Shown here piece after piece: positions 30,137 to 44,141 of a stretch of 64,000 bases of DNA (position 1 is the first letter of the stretch; every line of letters starts with the position of its first letter). The translations under genes were made by a program, and so were the position numbers. Source of the DNA: Linnemannia elongata (Eukaryota > Mortierellomycota > Mortierellomycetes > Mortierellales > Mortierellaceae); NCBI GenBank assembly GCA_036320915.1, contig JAXBDG010000011.1, forward strand, positions 208,501-272,500. Reading direction: 5' to 3'. Under the pieces are notes generated by a model. The model was given only the letters and a program-made list of their open reading frames with translations, had not been told where the DNA came from and ran no database searches.

Positions 30137-31016
30137 CGTGTGGTCCTCTATTTGTTTGTTAGTAGGTGAGTTGGGTTTGCGGTCTTGGTTGCCCTTTGTG
30201 TGTGAGAGGAGGAGGATGAGGAATAGAAAAGAGAAGACGAACACAAAGGGAAAAAAAAGAAGAAAAAAGTATAATGACTCTTGGCAATGACTTCAACCGA
30301 TAGACTCTTTGATCAATCAGTCAAGGTCAACTAGGAACTAAAATCGAGAAATGGAGGTGGGTATATCATACTGGACATTTTCGTCCGCACTCTTTTTGCA
30401 TCTTTCTCATCCATCGTTGCGCATGTCTGTCTTTTCAGTACGCTCTGAAAAACACGAGAGTGAGAACGTAGATAAGACAAAGGGCCAAGCTACAGATGTA
30501 TATACTAAATAACGATGCGCAACTGTGAAATGGACTTGAAAAAAACCTGACGCCACCAAAATAAAAATAAAAAATAGCAACTTTAAAGTCCGGTTCCTCA
30601 TACGCCCAGTTTTGAGAACCATGCACTACAGACAAGGCGTGTTTGGTACGACAAAGAGTAGAAGGCAGTAATGGAAAGATTTATTCTTTTCTTTTTTAGT
30701 ACTGAAAGGTGAAAGGTGCTATAAAAAACAAGTGCTTTTTTTTTTTGGGCGCGGGTTCTTTTTTTGTGTATGTGTGTGGTGCTTTTAGGGGGGTGTCATA
30801 TACTTTTGGGTGAGTGTGTGAAAGATTACAAGAAGTGGTGGGTCATTAGAAGGGGTCATTACAATGGCAGGATGTAAAAAAGGCATCCTTGCCAAAAAGG
30901 AGTAAAATGATATGTGAAATATGTAGAAGGGGGTGTGAAATAGTAGGAGGGAATGGAAAGATAAAAACAAAACTACAAAAAAATACAGAGAAAGTGAAAA
31001 AAGGATAAAAGAAGCC
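30137..31016. other. Intergenic region
   Basis: Lies between the start of the acidic-repeat gene and the stop of the RhoGAP gene (both minus strand). It should hold the acidic-repeat gene's promoter. No gene seen. Confidence 0.45.
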
Positions 31017-34000
31017 TTAGTGACCACCGACGAGGACACCGTGAGCGATTGGCATCGCAGAATCCTGATGACTCAGTCTCAAGAACTCGGAACGCTCCTC
31101 CTCAGACATCGACTCCAACAATTCCCTCAACTCGGCCTCCTCCTCTGTCTCCTCCTTTGCCTCAACCACCACCTGCTGCTGCATCTGCTGCTGCTGACCA
31201 GGGACAAAAACCATGATCTCCTCTTCTTCCTCATAGTACTCGTCCTCATCCGAGTAGTCGTCAACAGTCTCAAACTGGAACTGGTTCAAGGGGACATGAA
31301 CGGGGGCAGGGGCAGGGGTGGCAATGACGGTAGCGGCGACGGTTTGGAGCTGCTTGTGGGTGTGATTGTTGATCTGTTGTTGGGGAGCGTTCAAGACCAT
31401 CTCCTGAGGCTCCTGACGGTAGTTGTTGTGGGTGGGTGCCGCCACATAAGGAGCCTGCTTGGAGATGGGGCGCGTGGCGTATGGGAATGGTGGTACACCA
31501 CCGGTGGCAGAATGCATCGAGCGGCGGAGAGAGGCGGCAGAGAAGGGTGGGGAAGTGACATCTTCGTCCTCGTCGTCGTCACAATCGGCACTGGTATGAT
31601 GCTTACGCATCACAGACGCAGCGCGGGACAAAAGACCGCCGTGCATAGAATCAGACTCGTAATCCGAGATGGTGGGGCTGGAGGGACGGGTGGGGTACAG
31701 ACGCAAGTTGGCATCGCCGACGACTGAGGCGTGCTTGAACAACATGTCGATCGAGGTCATGTGGGGGATCTTGAAGGGTCGGGGCTCAACACGAGTGTCG
31801 TCCGCCATTGCTGGAGCAGAAGCCAACTCGGCGACCATCGAAGCTTGACGACGACGCTGGTGGTTAAAGACCATCTCCTCATCGTCCTCCTCTGACGTCG
31901 ACTCGCTGCCATTGTTGTACGAGATAGGAGCAACCACGGGAACGATGACCTCCTCGACAGGGTTCTTGACGATATCCTCTGCAACCTTGCTGACAGACAG
32001 CGCCACAGACTTGTCACGGATCATCTGGACATCCTCCATTGTCAGACAAGCAAGACCCATAAACTCCTGGAACTCGGCATCGCTCAGGTAATCAAACGCC
32101 TCCAAAATCTCGGTCTCCTCCTCGGTCAACTCGGTCGCCGAGGAATCGCCACCATGGTTCCAGCCACGCTGCGAGATTGCGTCAGCAATCGCTGCAGCAG
32201 CTGCAGCCTCACGTTCAGCCTCAGCCTTGGCGAGAGCCTTCTGTTGAGCACGCTTCTCCTTGCGCTTCTGCTTCTTGACATCGACCTCGCGAGCTTGGAG
32301 GGCCTCATCAAAGGTCATGCCCTTGGCCAAGTAATCCGCAAGCGCTTTGCGGGTCTTCTTGGATCGCTCACGGCGAAGGACCGAGGCCGCGACGGTCGAC
32401 GAGGCGAAGACTTGGGGAGACACTACTTGTCCATCAACCAAAGAAGGAGCAGTCTGATTCCTGACCCTTTGACGACGAGTCGCCGGCATGGTGGGAACTG
32501 CATGGATAGCGGTGGAAGTCTCCAAAGGCTCAGCGCCGGTCAAGGTTCTCATCTTGGACATCTGACGCCGCTGCATGGATCGCTTCCTGGACGCGACCTT
32601 CTTGCGCGTAATCGTTGTCCTGGCAACTGCCAAGAAACCCTCGAGCTCACGCTTCTCGACCGCACGCTGACTGATTCCAAAGATATCACCAGGCGAGACC
32701 GGGTGGAACTTGAGCGAGACCGAGCGAGCAAGAGTATTCGATCGCGACAAGAGACTGGCACCATGAGTTGGTGACAAGGGAGAAGTAGGCATGGCTGAGG
32801 AGGTAGGTGAGAGATATCCGTTCTGCTGATGGTACTGCTTATGCTGTGCAAGATGTCTCGGCGATGAAGGTCCAACGGAAGTGGGAGCGGTCGAGATGGA
32901 TCCCGGGCTCCCTGCTGAAGACGCCAATGACCGAGGCTGGTTCTCATATTTAGATCCACCCAACGAGGCAACCGACTTGCTCCTCCTGAGATCCTTCAAC
33001 ACCAACTGCACATTCTCCTCCTCCTCCTCAGATTCTTCATCCTCCTCCGCAACACGATCCAGATCAGGCACACGCGCAACGCCCTCCTCACCATCATCCA
33101 ACTCCATATCAAAAAGTGAAATTGCATCATCCGCAACAACCTTCTCTTTCCTATCAGAGTACAACGAAATCTCACGCATCGTCGTCGGCGACTCTGCAGG
33201 CAGGCCCTGAGCTATCCTCGCCTCCATCCGCAAAATCGCCTGGGCACCGCGGTATCCATGCTCGCGTTCCAAAGCCGCCTGTCGCTCCATCTCCATCACC
33301 CTAGCACGCTGCTCCAGCTTCCCTTGCAACTCCTCCTCGGTCAGATCACGCTCCTCGCGGTAAGCATAGATGGCATGATAGAAAGCGGACGAGAATCGAC
33401 GCAGGTCAGCACTCATCAGATACCGAGTGTCCCAGTTGGGCTTGTACTCGTTGAGGCCGAAACAGCATGAGCCGGGGAAGACTGCGAGTTTTGAGTGTGA
33501 GATTTGGTTGTGTTTTTGTTGATCCACCAGTGCACAGCAGACATCCAAGATCTCGACAAAGAGGTATCGGTTCAGTTCTGGAAGCATGCCGAGCAACTCG
33601 AAGAAGAAGCGGCCTAATAAATATGCATGATGTTATTTTGACTGTTAGTGTTGTGTGCTTTTGTGTGTTATCATGACCTAAGGGCAAGAAGGGGGCAGAG
33701 CAAAGTAGCACAGAATACGCAAATAAAAAATGCTGGGATGAGGGTCGACACAAGCAAGACTGCATGCATGACCCAAATTGAACAAGACAGGTGAAGGATG
33801 TAAAAGAGAATGCAATCAAGCGCATAGGCGAATGCACGCAAGCAAAGAATGTAAAGGAGGAGCAAGCTGAGGGCGAAAGTGCAATTTTGAGGAGGGGGAA
33901 TAAAAGCAGGAGGCCAATGCGAGAGGTGTTTGCATAGGAATGCTTCTTTGATGTTTTGGAGTATAATGCGCGCGCCCTCAGCATTAGCATTAGCATTGCA

Positions 34001-35266
34001 CAAGAATAGGGGGGAGGAGGGGTATCTAGTGTAAACAAACACTTTAAAGGTGCATACGTAAGGATGTGGTGCTTGGCGCACCAAAAGAAAAGAAAGTGAG
34101 GCAACATACCATTGGGGTTCTGAAACATCTCCTGGATGTGCGGGGGCAAGAGTGGTGGATAGGTGCGCGAGAGGGCTGTGGTCAACAGTCCAGCGACGGT
34201 ATCGATGCGCATCATCTTGACCGAGAACAGATGTGCCTTTTGAGGGTTCGCCAGCATCGACAGCGCCGCCTCAACGGAAGGGCCATGGAATGCATTTCTG
34301 AACAGATGTGGATGCCTTAGTCCTATGTGTTTGTTGTTCGCCGATATTGTCGGGAATAAAATATAAATAACGTTCGTGTCCACATGCAAGCACGCGTCCG
34401 TCAAGGTAAAGAGGTGGTGTCACAAAGGAATAGGCAGTGACAGGGACAGGGACAGGGACAGGAGAACGGGAAGAAAATGGAAAAAAAATCGAGATGAGGC
34501 TAGTTGGTTAGTCAATGCGCAAGAATAACAACGTGGGAAGGAAGGCGTCGTTTGTGTTCCCGTCGACCATCTCGCTTTCCGTCATTCCGCAACACAAAGT
34601 GCCGTTTTATTTTTTGCGTGGATGCATTTGCAATTAGCATTGTTGTTGTTGTTTACCTCGAAGCTTGATTTCTTCAATACAGCTCATGATCACACGGTGT
34701 GAAAATTGAATAGGCATCTGCTCCAACACGGGCAAGACTTCTTGCTGCTTTGTCGCCATCATCGTGTTCATCCTATGGAGAAGAAAAAGTTCCGTAGAGT
34801 AAACAAAGACAGGAATCCCGAGGGAATATGAAGAAATACAAGGAGTCAGTAAAAGAAGGGAGGCAGTGCGAAAACTGTAGATTAGCGAATCAATGCGAGA
34901 TGATGACTGATGTTTGATCAAGTAGCTATAAAGAACTCAAATCCCATTCTTTTGAATGGAGGACAACAAACACCACCTCTTAACCTTGTCCTTGTAGTAG
35001 AATGGCTAACCATTCAACCACAATCCAAATATTAATTGCCATTCTGCTACGTAATAAATGGAGAGGAGTGGTTGTGGCCAAAACTTTACTCACTCTATCT
35101 CTCTCAACAACAAAGAGCAGATGCGTAAACCCGTGGGGTAGAATGAGTTGACCACGAATAGCTTTTTTCGTATTGGGAGAAAGAGAGATCAAGCTTTGGA
35201 TGTAGGAACAAGGAGAGAGTTGTGGTCTGTATGTATGATGCGCCAAAGACGGGGGAAGAATATGTT

Positions 35267-35304
<38 letters not shown>

Positions 35305-36322
35305 TGGTTGTGTGGTCGATGGCTGGTGTAGCCATTGTGCAATGATCCATACATGCATTAACAAAAAAGGGGGGAGGAGACAACAAAAAATAGGGAAAAG
35401 GCGCAGGGTCAGGGACAGGAACCAGGGACGATGAACGAATCACAAACAGGAATCAGGGTTTGAGCCAAATACTGCCCATAAGTGATCCTGTGCATCCACC
35501 AAGGAAGGGCTGAGTGCAATTTCTCATAGCGGGAGAAAGGGGATCGAGGGAATGGTATGGCATGGTATGAGTAATCAAGAGGGGAGAGGAAGGGAGATGG
35601 ACGGACTGGATCCCAATACTGTCTGTGTCTCAATACCAATGCCGAATGTCTGAATGCAATAGCAAATACACATCGGATGTGGTACATGGTGTACATTGGA
35701 TAAGTTGCATGGGCGCATTGATTGAATCAATGGAATAGAAAGAGCAATGATCAATTTTGAAGTGACACAGATAGAGTTGAATATCACCAACTCTATTATA
35801 TGATGAAATGATGGGGAGAAGTGGGCCCCTGTTCTTCTCTGATTGTTCCTGACTGATGGAGGGTTGTCTGTTACTCTGTTGGGCAGGTCTCAGACAGAAT
35901 CCAGGAACACACTCACTGCTCTGTTGACACACGCTCAACCACACACACACGCTCATACACACAAAAATAACGTGGCATGGATCATCATCATCATCGTATA
36001 ATTCAATTTAACATATACAATAACAATTATTATTGTATACCCATCCGCTCTCCCACCATCGGGAAATCACCATCGCACAAAGACAAATAAACCATTACTA
36101 GTAAGCAATTGGAGTGAGCACAACCTTTGGTAAAAAACAAGAAAACAATCACCACCGACAAGCAACACCAGGGAAAAAAATAGAGATCCCATCCTCCTTT
36201 GCGACGCCCCTTGTTCATTCGCAAAAGCGAATAAACAGGGGTACCCGTTTGTTTGTGGTTGTGCTGCTCACTTATTACACAATACACTTCTTTCCTTACC
36301 TATGGGGTTGCCCCTTGTTCAT
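31017..36322 (-). CDS. RhoGAP-domain protein with long disordered C-terminus
   Basis: Exons on the minus strand: 36322-36300 (23 bases, MNKGQPH), 34772-34657, 34322-34110, 33613-31017; 2949 bases, 982 residues, phases consistent. Residues about 20-195 read as a RhoGAP domain, the GTPase-activating fold that switches off Rho-family GTPases. Visible landmarks are HRVIMSCIEEIKLRG, then HLFRNAF, where the Arg lies at the position of the catalytic arginine finger, VAGLLTTALSRTYPPLLPPH, LLGMLPELNRYLFVEIL and SHSKLAVFPGSCCF. A helical Glu/Arg-rich stretch follows (LTEEELQGKLEQRARVMEME), then about 650 mostly disordered residues with acidic and Gln-rich patches. The first exon and the 1527-base intron after it are inferred from the CT-rich leader ending at 36322 and from AG|G phase agreement; translation could instead begin at 34771 (MNTMMATKQ). 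Confidence 0.78.
35270..35301. repeat. (AG)n microsatellite in the RhoGAP gene's long intron
   Basis: About sixteen AG units inside the inferred first intron. Confidence 0.9.
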
Positions 36323-37055
36323 GGCTGGACGGAGTTTTCTGTGTGATAAGGGTGGTAGTGGTTAAAGTTGATTGAAAGTGTTGCTGAGTAGAGTATGGAC
36401 CGTCCGCTAGGTGTGAGCTGAAAATCCGAAGTGATGCTGACTGTGAATGAAAAGGGTTTGCTATACTGCCGAAAGTGTTGGGCCGGTGACTTGGTTTTTT
36501 TTCTTTCGAGAGAGGAAAGAGGTGAGTGACAAGTAGGAAGAGGAAAAGTGTTTTCGACAAATTGGCCTGAAGGGGGTTGATGTTGTTTTTGTGCTGTTGG
36601 CGTTGAAGGGGTAGGTATTAGGGGTGGTAGTAGAGTAAGTAACGGGGGTATTATGTGTGTATTACGTAGTGTGAGTGAGAGTGCGAGTGTGTGAGTGTGT
36701 ATGTATGAGTGAGAGTGCAAGTGAATGAGAATGAGAAAAGTGAACAAAAGTACAAGAATGAAAAAGTGAAATGAGTGAAGAGTGAATGTATGAGAAATGA
36801 AGAGGAAAAGAAAAAAACAAAAGCGAAAAAAAGGGAAAGGAAGAAAGAAGAAAAGAGGGGGTGGTGTGCCGTTGCGAATTAAAATATATGTGCAGGGACG
36901 TGGGGGGGGGGGGGGGGGGGGGGGGGGTGAAGAAGGAGCAAGGAACGAAAGAAAAGAACGGGGGGCAGTGTGAGTGAGATACTGAGTGAATGAGTGAATG
37001 GTGGGAGTAAAGTAAAAGTAAAAGGAAAAGTTAGGAGAGTAGTATATGAACACGA
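36323..37055 (-). promoter_or_regulatory. Pyrimidine-rich promoter and leader of the RhoGAP gene
   Basis: On the minus strand this is strongly C/T-rich and includes C26 (G26 on the plus strand at 36902-36927). A 244-residue open frame across it is Phe/Ser/Pro-rich and compositional. The CT bias stops where the inferred first ATG (36322) occurs. Confidence 0.45.
36902..36927. repeat. Poly-G tract, 26 bases
   Basis: An uninterrupted G26 run. Long pure G runs can form quadruplex structures; exact length is uncertain in raw sequence. Confidence 0.9.
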
Positions 37056-40000
37056 GAACGTCGTGTACTGAAAGGATCCTGGTCTGTGTCTGCGGCTAAA
37101 TTGATCAAGTCAATTGAAAGAGAAACAAGCGTTCAAAAGTAAAAAGATAAAAGGACGTGCCACGACGGTTGGATGACGAGGGCAGCTACATGCAGAGAGC
37201 GGGATGGACAGGGTACTTATTCTCTTCCAGTAGGGAGGGTGCTTTATGGTAAGGTAGGACAGGGATAACAGCGACAATGGTCAATGATCCACGAGAAAGT
37301 GAGATGTGGTTTGGTTGCAGTGATAAAGTGAAGATGAAGAAATGAACAAGAAAAACGTGCTTTCTGGTGGCAGAGAGTGGTAGAGCGACAATCTTCAGAA
37401 AAAAAAGGAATCAAGAACGATGGGGGATGGGATATCCCAACCACTGTCCATTCGCTTCGAAAAAAAAGTGCTCTCTCTCACCCACTAGTGCCATAATCCT
37501 TACCCCATAGTCCAGTCCAGCCCAAACACTTCATACACACTCTCTCAAAATCTCAAAAAAAAAAGGACCGAGACGGGACGAGTGGAGGAGAACAATATTC
37601 AACTGCTCACTATTCTTCCTTGTTGCTTCTGCCCAGTGCGGTCATCGAGTCGTACCCTTTTTCATTTGTGCTCTCTCTCTATTCCTCTCTCTACTCCTCT
37701 CTCTATCCCTCCTCGCTTCCGCCTCCTATCCCCCCTCGGGGCAATTTCAAAACTTGGACTCATGGATGTGTGAGCGTCAAAACCCTTCAACAGGTAACTC
37801 GTCCTCCTCCTCTACCTCTACCCTCTTCCTCTTACACCAGAAACAGATAATGAGCGGCAGGTGCTCTATAAGTGTAATCCAACACACCAACCAACCAAAA
37901 CTTTGCTGCCATAATTCAGGCACAACCCTGAACCCACTGCATTCATGAACCCACGAGTAACTGTATGAAATCAAAACAACAACAAAACAAATATAAATTG
38001 GTGTTTGGGAACTGAGGAGTCCGAGTCAGACAGTGAGAGAATGGAATAACATGTCGCACAAAGGTACAAGGGAAACCAAATAGGTACTAAACGGAGAGCA
38101 AAATATACGAACGAAAAAGTGGACAAGAGGCAGGGTATAAGGGAGAAAGGTACATCATGTCAACAACAACGAAGACGCCAAGGATGAGAGAGGAGAAAGT
38201 GAGGAGAGAAGGGAAGGAGAAGGGATAGGAGAAGAGGTGTCGATTCCACCTCTTCAGACGTCCGATTCTCTGTTGCTGGGGTGGATGCCGCTTTAATCCC
38301 GTCCTAGTTATCTTTATCGCCCTGTCTTGCCCCTCACGCTTACCCTGCCGCGCTCTGTCTGTCCCCATGTATGCCATCGCCACACCGAACCAGAACGCCG
38401 CGGACAAAAAAACCATCTCGATTTATCGACAATCAATTCTCTTTCCCTTTTCCTTCCTTTCCGTTCCTTGTCTTGGTTGTTCTTCTTGGCCTAACCCGAT
38501 GCGATGAAGGCTGGACATGTTCTGGCCTGGGTGCACTTACATTCGACCTTCTCTCACGTTTTGTGAATATCTCTTGCCTTGCGCAATCGGTGTTGTCTAC
38601 CTTTTTGCTCTCAATCCTCGTTTTTTCCTTTATCGTTGTGTTTTACTCGGTCAACATCTTTAGCCTGTATTGTTTTTTTTCGTTGCAAAAAAGTGCTCAA
38701 CAAAAGTGTAGAGAACAACCACAACAAAGAACGACGTCAGGTCCGCCCGCTGCTGCCCCTTCCTTCATCTCCCTTTTGTGCTCAGCTCTGAAATATATCT
38801 CCTGCTTTCCTTTTGTTGCCTTTCCTTTGATTGCAATTGAACAAAAATGTGTGGGTTGCTTTATCGATATCGATCCGTCCATCTGTCCAATGCAAAGTAG
38901 ATACTCTTCTCACCCCGCCCCTCCCTCCGATCATGTCATCAAACAAGGCATGCTGACAATAGATTGCATATCATGTCCAATGTACCGACAACATATCTTT
39001 GTACCTACCCACCAACTGAACCCATCAAAATGAAATGAAACGTTTGTATATTCGTTAGCGTCTACAAAGTAGTTGCTACATTTCTTGACAAGAATAGAGA
39101 AATGAAGACACGCACGGAAGAGATTGAAGCAGGGTTCAAAACGTAATAGGAGTGGACGATGCGGAGGGTGCAAAAAAGCGGAGAGGGCAGAGGGAGGGCC
39201 GTGTGGCATGACTGTAACAAGTCCGACACCTCGGGAACAGGCACAAAAGGCACAGACGAAGGAAGGGACCAGGCCATGTACTCCGGCACCGGTACCGTCT
39301 TTCTGCGTTTCTCTCATCCGAGCAGGACGCGTTTCGAAAAACCTAACGGAGTGAGAGTCAACAGCGCACACACACACAGACCTAAACAAGGAGATGTGGC
39401 AAATAGGGAGAACTGAAAGCAGTGGTTGGGCTCCATACCTGTTGTTCCATCCACTCTCCAACCCTTACATCGCCCCTTTTTTTCTTTGACAAAGGGAAAG
39501 GATACCATACACAGCACAAAACGCACAAAAATATATATGTACTGGACATACGAGCACATACGCAAATCGGGATCCACCCCCTTGCTGACACAACTGTCGC
39601 AAACGCAAAATACGTATTCATCCCTTGGTTGAGGTATCTATTTCTATTTTCGAATCCTTCTCCAACAAAACAAAAACAAGGGAGAAACAGAAAAAAGGAG
39701 GGGCGAACAACAGGTAGGCAAAATAATAGCCGGGAAGTCGTTGTGTGGCGGATGAGTTGCTCTATACTATCACCCTGTGGCTCCTTCAGATCTTTGCTCT
39801 CCCTGTAGGTATTCTGTTGATGTCCGATTCAAATAGGAATAGGGGCGAAGTTTTATCGTGTGGTTGAGACAGGGAGGTCGACAGAGAAGGAGAAAGGGGC
39901 GGTTATTATATCCACCACGGGCTTCATTGACAAGACCAGGAGAAATGAAGTTGTCATTACGTCGCCCTTCTAGCTCTCCACTTGAGATTGGGATAAGGGG

Positions 40001-42499
40001 AATGTTGAAGGAGCGCTTATTCTGACAAATACCCCTCATCCTGGCTCCTTCCTCATGACTGTGTATAACCCAGTTTGTTTATACAGTGGCGAGCCAGGGT
40101 TGGGCGAATTACCCTAATAGTCAGCGACAATAGTCAACCCAGGTTATAGTTCAGTGTTCAGCAACTTTTTTTTTTTTGTTCGTGTCAACTGTTCGTGTCA
40201 ACTGTTCGTGTCAACTGTTCGTGTCAACTGTTCGTGTCAACGGTTTTTCATATGCCAAAACAACAAACACGAACCCCCAACATCGTCATGAACGCTGAGC
40301 GTCTGTCACTTGTCTTCATTTTTGATATCCAACCCAAAACGCTTCACTATTCTTCCTCAGTCTTTGTCTATACCTTACCATGATGATGACACATCATAGC
40401 CAGGGTCCTCCTCCCTGCTTCTTTTTCCTCATCGATTCTCCTTGTAACATTTCTCATGTCACCCGCACCCAACTCCGTGTCTGTTTTTTTGACATGTTAT
40501 TTTTCTAACCTTCGAAGCTCAATATCCTCAATTGACTTCCAACTGGTTTACAACAAAAAAAAACTTTTCAGGCACAGCCCCGAACCCGCCCGTTCATGCT
40601 CTTCTTCCTTAGTGCTCCTTCCATCTCCGTCAATCAACTGTGACCAGCCCTTCCCATCCATTGTTTATCAAAAAGTACTATTATGCTGCCCTTCTTTGGT
40701 TAACCCCTGGCTTGCTCTCAAATGAACCGAAATCTGCCTTCTAGCCTATATTTCGATATTTTATGAGCCGCAATCTGAACAAGAGATTAGCAGGGGGTTC
40801 GCCATGTGTCGCTGGGTGGGGCTGAGAAGGAAAATTGTTAAAAGAGAGTTGACCGCAATACTCTGTCATCCCCAAAGTGACGAAATGACGATACCCGGCT
40901 TAGGATACATCGATCGGGTTCCTGAATAACCAACAAGAGGGACGACTTGAAGGGTTGGGGAGAAAATGGGCCAGAAGGAGAAAACGGGGAGAGAGATGGA
41001 CATCACCCGCCACCATTTTTTTCTCTCAAATATGGGCTCTCACTTTCATCACAACAAAGCCCTGATCCCTTTTTTTTCTGCACCCCCTAACTGGGTCCGG
41101 GTCCCCACCTGTTTGTTTTTGCTCCGAGGTTACCCCTTCCCTTTTCTTAGCCTTGCACAAAGACGCTCTCACGCTTCTTTCTTGCTTTTCTTCAGTTCAT
41201 AAAATCGATGCAGCACCTTGAAGAGGGGTTTCAATCTAGGTGATATGCAATAAAAAAAAAGGCATATTGCAATCAAATAGAGAAAATGGGAGGAAGCAAA
41301 GTATGTGCTTCTATCCCCCGTACCGCCCGTTTGCATCGCCTTTTTGTCTATCGGGTCGGACCTGGCATCCCCGCCATATAAGAAATAAAAGTTATGAATG
41401 ATCGTGCAGAGTTCAATTTGAGCGATGGCATTTTTTCGGTTCCGCTCGGAGGAAAGACAAGTCGACAGGACATGACATGACATTGCAAAGGCAAGGTGGG
41501 GAAATGGCGGAGGGCTACTTGCAATGTGCGCATGTTTCAGATCCATAGCCCAATAGCCCATAAATATATTGCTCATGCTCATGGAGTGGTGAGAGCGACT
41601 GCATATGAGGCAAATGGAGTTGAGAGAGGCATAAATGCCATGGTTGCGGTATCCTAGAAAACATACCTTAGGGGTTTGGGCAACTCTTTCCACTTTTGCG
41701 CAGACACCAGTCTCAAACCTTGTCCTTTCTCCTTTTCAGATTTTCTTTCTAGTCTTCTATCCTCCTTGCCCTAAGCTCTCCACTGTTCAGTCCTTCGTTC
41801 CTTCCATCTCGTTCCTGCTATAATTAACACATAGGTCCAAGGGCCCAAAGCAATTTTTTGACACCAACACAACATCACATCTAAACACACAAACATGCAT
41901 GCATTCAAGACAAAGCATACATGCACAGATGATGCAGCATGGCAAAAAAAAAATTCAAGCACAATTTTTTTTGTCTAAAATACCAAACAAACGCCACGTT
42001 TTTTAGACATTCAACAATTGACTCAATCTACATGGAAGTACCAGATAGAACAGCAAAAAACAAAACAATAAAGATCGCTCTTTTCAAGTCTACAGCAATG
42101 GCTCTTATGAAGAGAACAAAGAGGACGAGAGAAGAGCACTTGGACTAGAATCGAAACGCCTCAAAAGTCGATATTTTCCGAGATTCTACCACAACAGTTG
42201 GTAATGCGTCGATTAGGAATGAACGCGACTGTGACTAGGAATGAGGGTAACGCCAAAATAATTAATGTAGCACATACACGGATATACGCCTCCAGCACAC
42301 ACTCCAAATGCAAGTGGACAAGAAGAGAAATTCATCTCTTCGAGTGCTGCCACAAGCGCTGGTATAATGCATCCACTGTGCGTTTAATGTCATCCCGTCC
42401 ATTGCTTTTGCTGGTTGCTTACTGCTGCTTGTTTTTATTAATCCAACAAAAAAGAGGGATGGGTAAATAAATGAATATACAAAAAAAGAGAACACCCTT
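37056..42499. other. 5.4 kb gene-poor region
   Basis: I found no supportable gene. Frames up to 220 residues (38371-39033 plus; 38931-39461 minus) lack family resemblance, periodicity or splice structure and overlap each other on opposite strands. It contains a 13-bp tandem repeat (40178-40241) and scattered short T runs. Confidence 0.5.
40178..40241. repeat. Five copies of a 13-bp repeat
   Basis: Units GTTCGTGTCAACT start at 40178, 40191, 40204, 40217 and 40230 and are nearly perfect, so the expansion is recent. Confidence 0.95.
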
Positions 42500-43510
42500 T
42501 TACAGCTCATCTTTGCCGTTAATGCGGAGGAGCTCAACATCAAAGACAAGGGCCGAGTTGGCGGGGATGGCAGAGCCCATGGAGCGGGAGCCGTATCCCA
42601 TCCTGGCGGGGATGGTCAACTTGCGCTTCTCGCCAACGCACATGCCGGTCAATCCCTCGTCCCATCCCTTGATAACCTGACCAATTCCTGTTGCATCGAT
42701 ATTCAGTACAGAGAGAAGTGAATTGAAAGGAAGAAATTGGCGTTAGTTTCAGGGTAAATACTACTTGTTTTTGTCGTGCTCTTGTCATTGTCCTCTGCTT
42801 CTGCTTTGCCAATCATATATCGTCCTATGTGTGTGTATTTAAACCACGTTGTCATTTCCGTACCGAGGATAAAATCGAAGGAAGACTTGCGATCCAAGCT
42901 AGAGTCGAACTTGCTGCCGGTCTTGTGGAGGGTACCGGTGTAGTGCATTGACAACTTGTCACTATTTCATTCAAAAGCAACAAATCATCACTCGTGTTAG
43001 CAATTGAATGAATTTGGTAGAATAGGGACAGCTATCAGTCGACCACTTACCCAGGCTTGGAGAGAGTAGTGCAGCCCTCGGGCTTGCTGACGACATCTGT
43101 GGGAGACGACCAATTCCATTATTAAAGAGATAGACGAGAAAAAAGTGTCCATGCGGAGGAGTATTAAATAGGTAAGGGGCCAGCAAAGGATACCGAAAGT
43201 TAGGAGAAAGTAGAATTATTGAGGGTTAGTATCGATGAGAACATGTTGATACATCTAGAATCCATTGGCCTGGAAAGAGATAATAATTGGTTCCTTGCAT
43301 GTCATGGAGGCAAGGGGAGGGGCTGGTTAAGGTCTCAAGAACGAAGCCCTTGCAGCATTAAGGTCCAGTGGAAGCCGGACTCTCCAATGGAAAAAGACGA
43401 AGTGGGAGTCGAGACAAGAACGTACCGATGACGAGCTCGGTGGGGGCGTCGTAGGCCATGACCTGGGCGACGAGGAAGAGGGCTCCGGCGGCAAGGGTGG
43501 TGAACTTCAT
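42500..43510 (-). CDS. FKBP2: FKBP-type peptidyl-prolyl isomerase of the ER (FKBP2-like)
   Basis: Four exons on the minus strand: 43510-43426, 43096-43051, 42961-42864, 42687-42500; 417 bases, 138 residues, all phases and GT-AG ends consistent. An N-terminal signal peptide ([19 protein letters not shown]) is followed by one FKBP domain, with [37 protein letters not shown] and an alanine-rich final strand ([14 protein letters not shown]). These carry the expected Tyr, Phe, Asp, Val-Ile and Trp positions of the FK506-binding, rotamase-active site. The protein ends in KDEL, an ER-retention signal, so it should work in the ER lumen on folding secretory proteins. Length matches FKBP2 (about 140 residues). 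Confidence 0.95.
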
Positions 43511-44141
43511 TGTGGATGGAGATTGTTCTGTGGAAGGGATGTGTGGGGATGAGTGATGGAAAAAGAAGAAAAAGGATGCCGTTCTCAAGGGTTCTTTGAG
43601 AGTGCAGAGACCTGCGAAAATAACAGGGTCAATGTGGCCAATAGGAGCATGCCTACACCTTCCTTGCTCCCTCACCACTAGATATATGTACGTGTCTCAA
43701 TCGTCGTACGTGATTGATTTTCTTCCTCAGTCCTCTTCCAATCGCGCGTTCATGTCTCGTGTCGCGACAATCCAATCGCAAGTGCGTGGCTGTACTTTTA
43801 CCCTCAGGAACAGAAACGCGCTTCACAGTGGCGAATGGCGCTTCATTTCTGTTAGTCCTCCGCGTAATACACCTATATAAAATATCTTTAGTACAGTCGC
43901 AATTCCCTTATGGTGCATCATTGCATCCACTTTCGCCCAATATCGCCCCTCACTCCTCCTTTCCACTCTCCTCAACCTTGTTTCTTCTCTCCCCTCGCGT
44001 TCTCTTTCATCGTAATCTTCTCAGTCTCCCTTTAGTCAATTTTCCCAAATTTTTGCTTTTTATTTCCCTCCACTCGTAATTTTATTTCCTCTCTTCTTTG
44101 AACCCCACTTCAACACACTGACACCATAGCCGACACAAACC
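43511..44141. promoter_or_regulatory. Shared promoter region between FKBP2 and a secreted-protein gene
   Basis: Divergent genes start at 43510 (minus) and 44142 (plus). A TATA-like TATATAAAAT lies at 43874-43883, about 260 bases before the plus-strand start, and the region after it is C/T-rich, as in other leaders here. Confidence 0.5.

Noticed and set aside
36319..37053. Minus-strand 244-codon frame rich in Phe, Ser and Pro
   Set aside because: C/T-rich promoter sequence including the C26 tract; not protein-like.
38371..39461. Overlapping frames of 220 (plus) and 176 (minus) codons
   Set aside because: No recognisable domain, opposite strands overlap, no intron signals placed sensibly.
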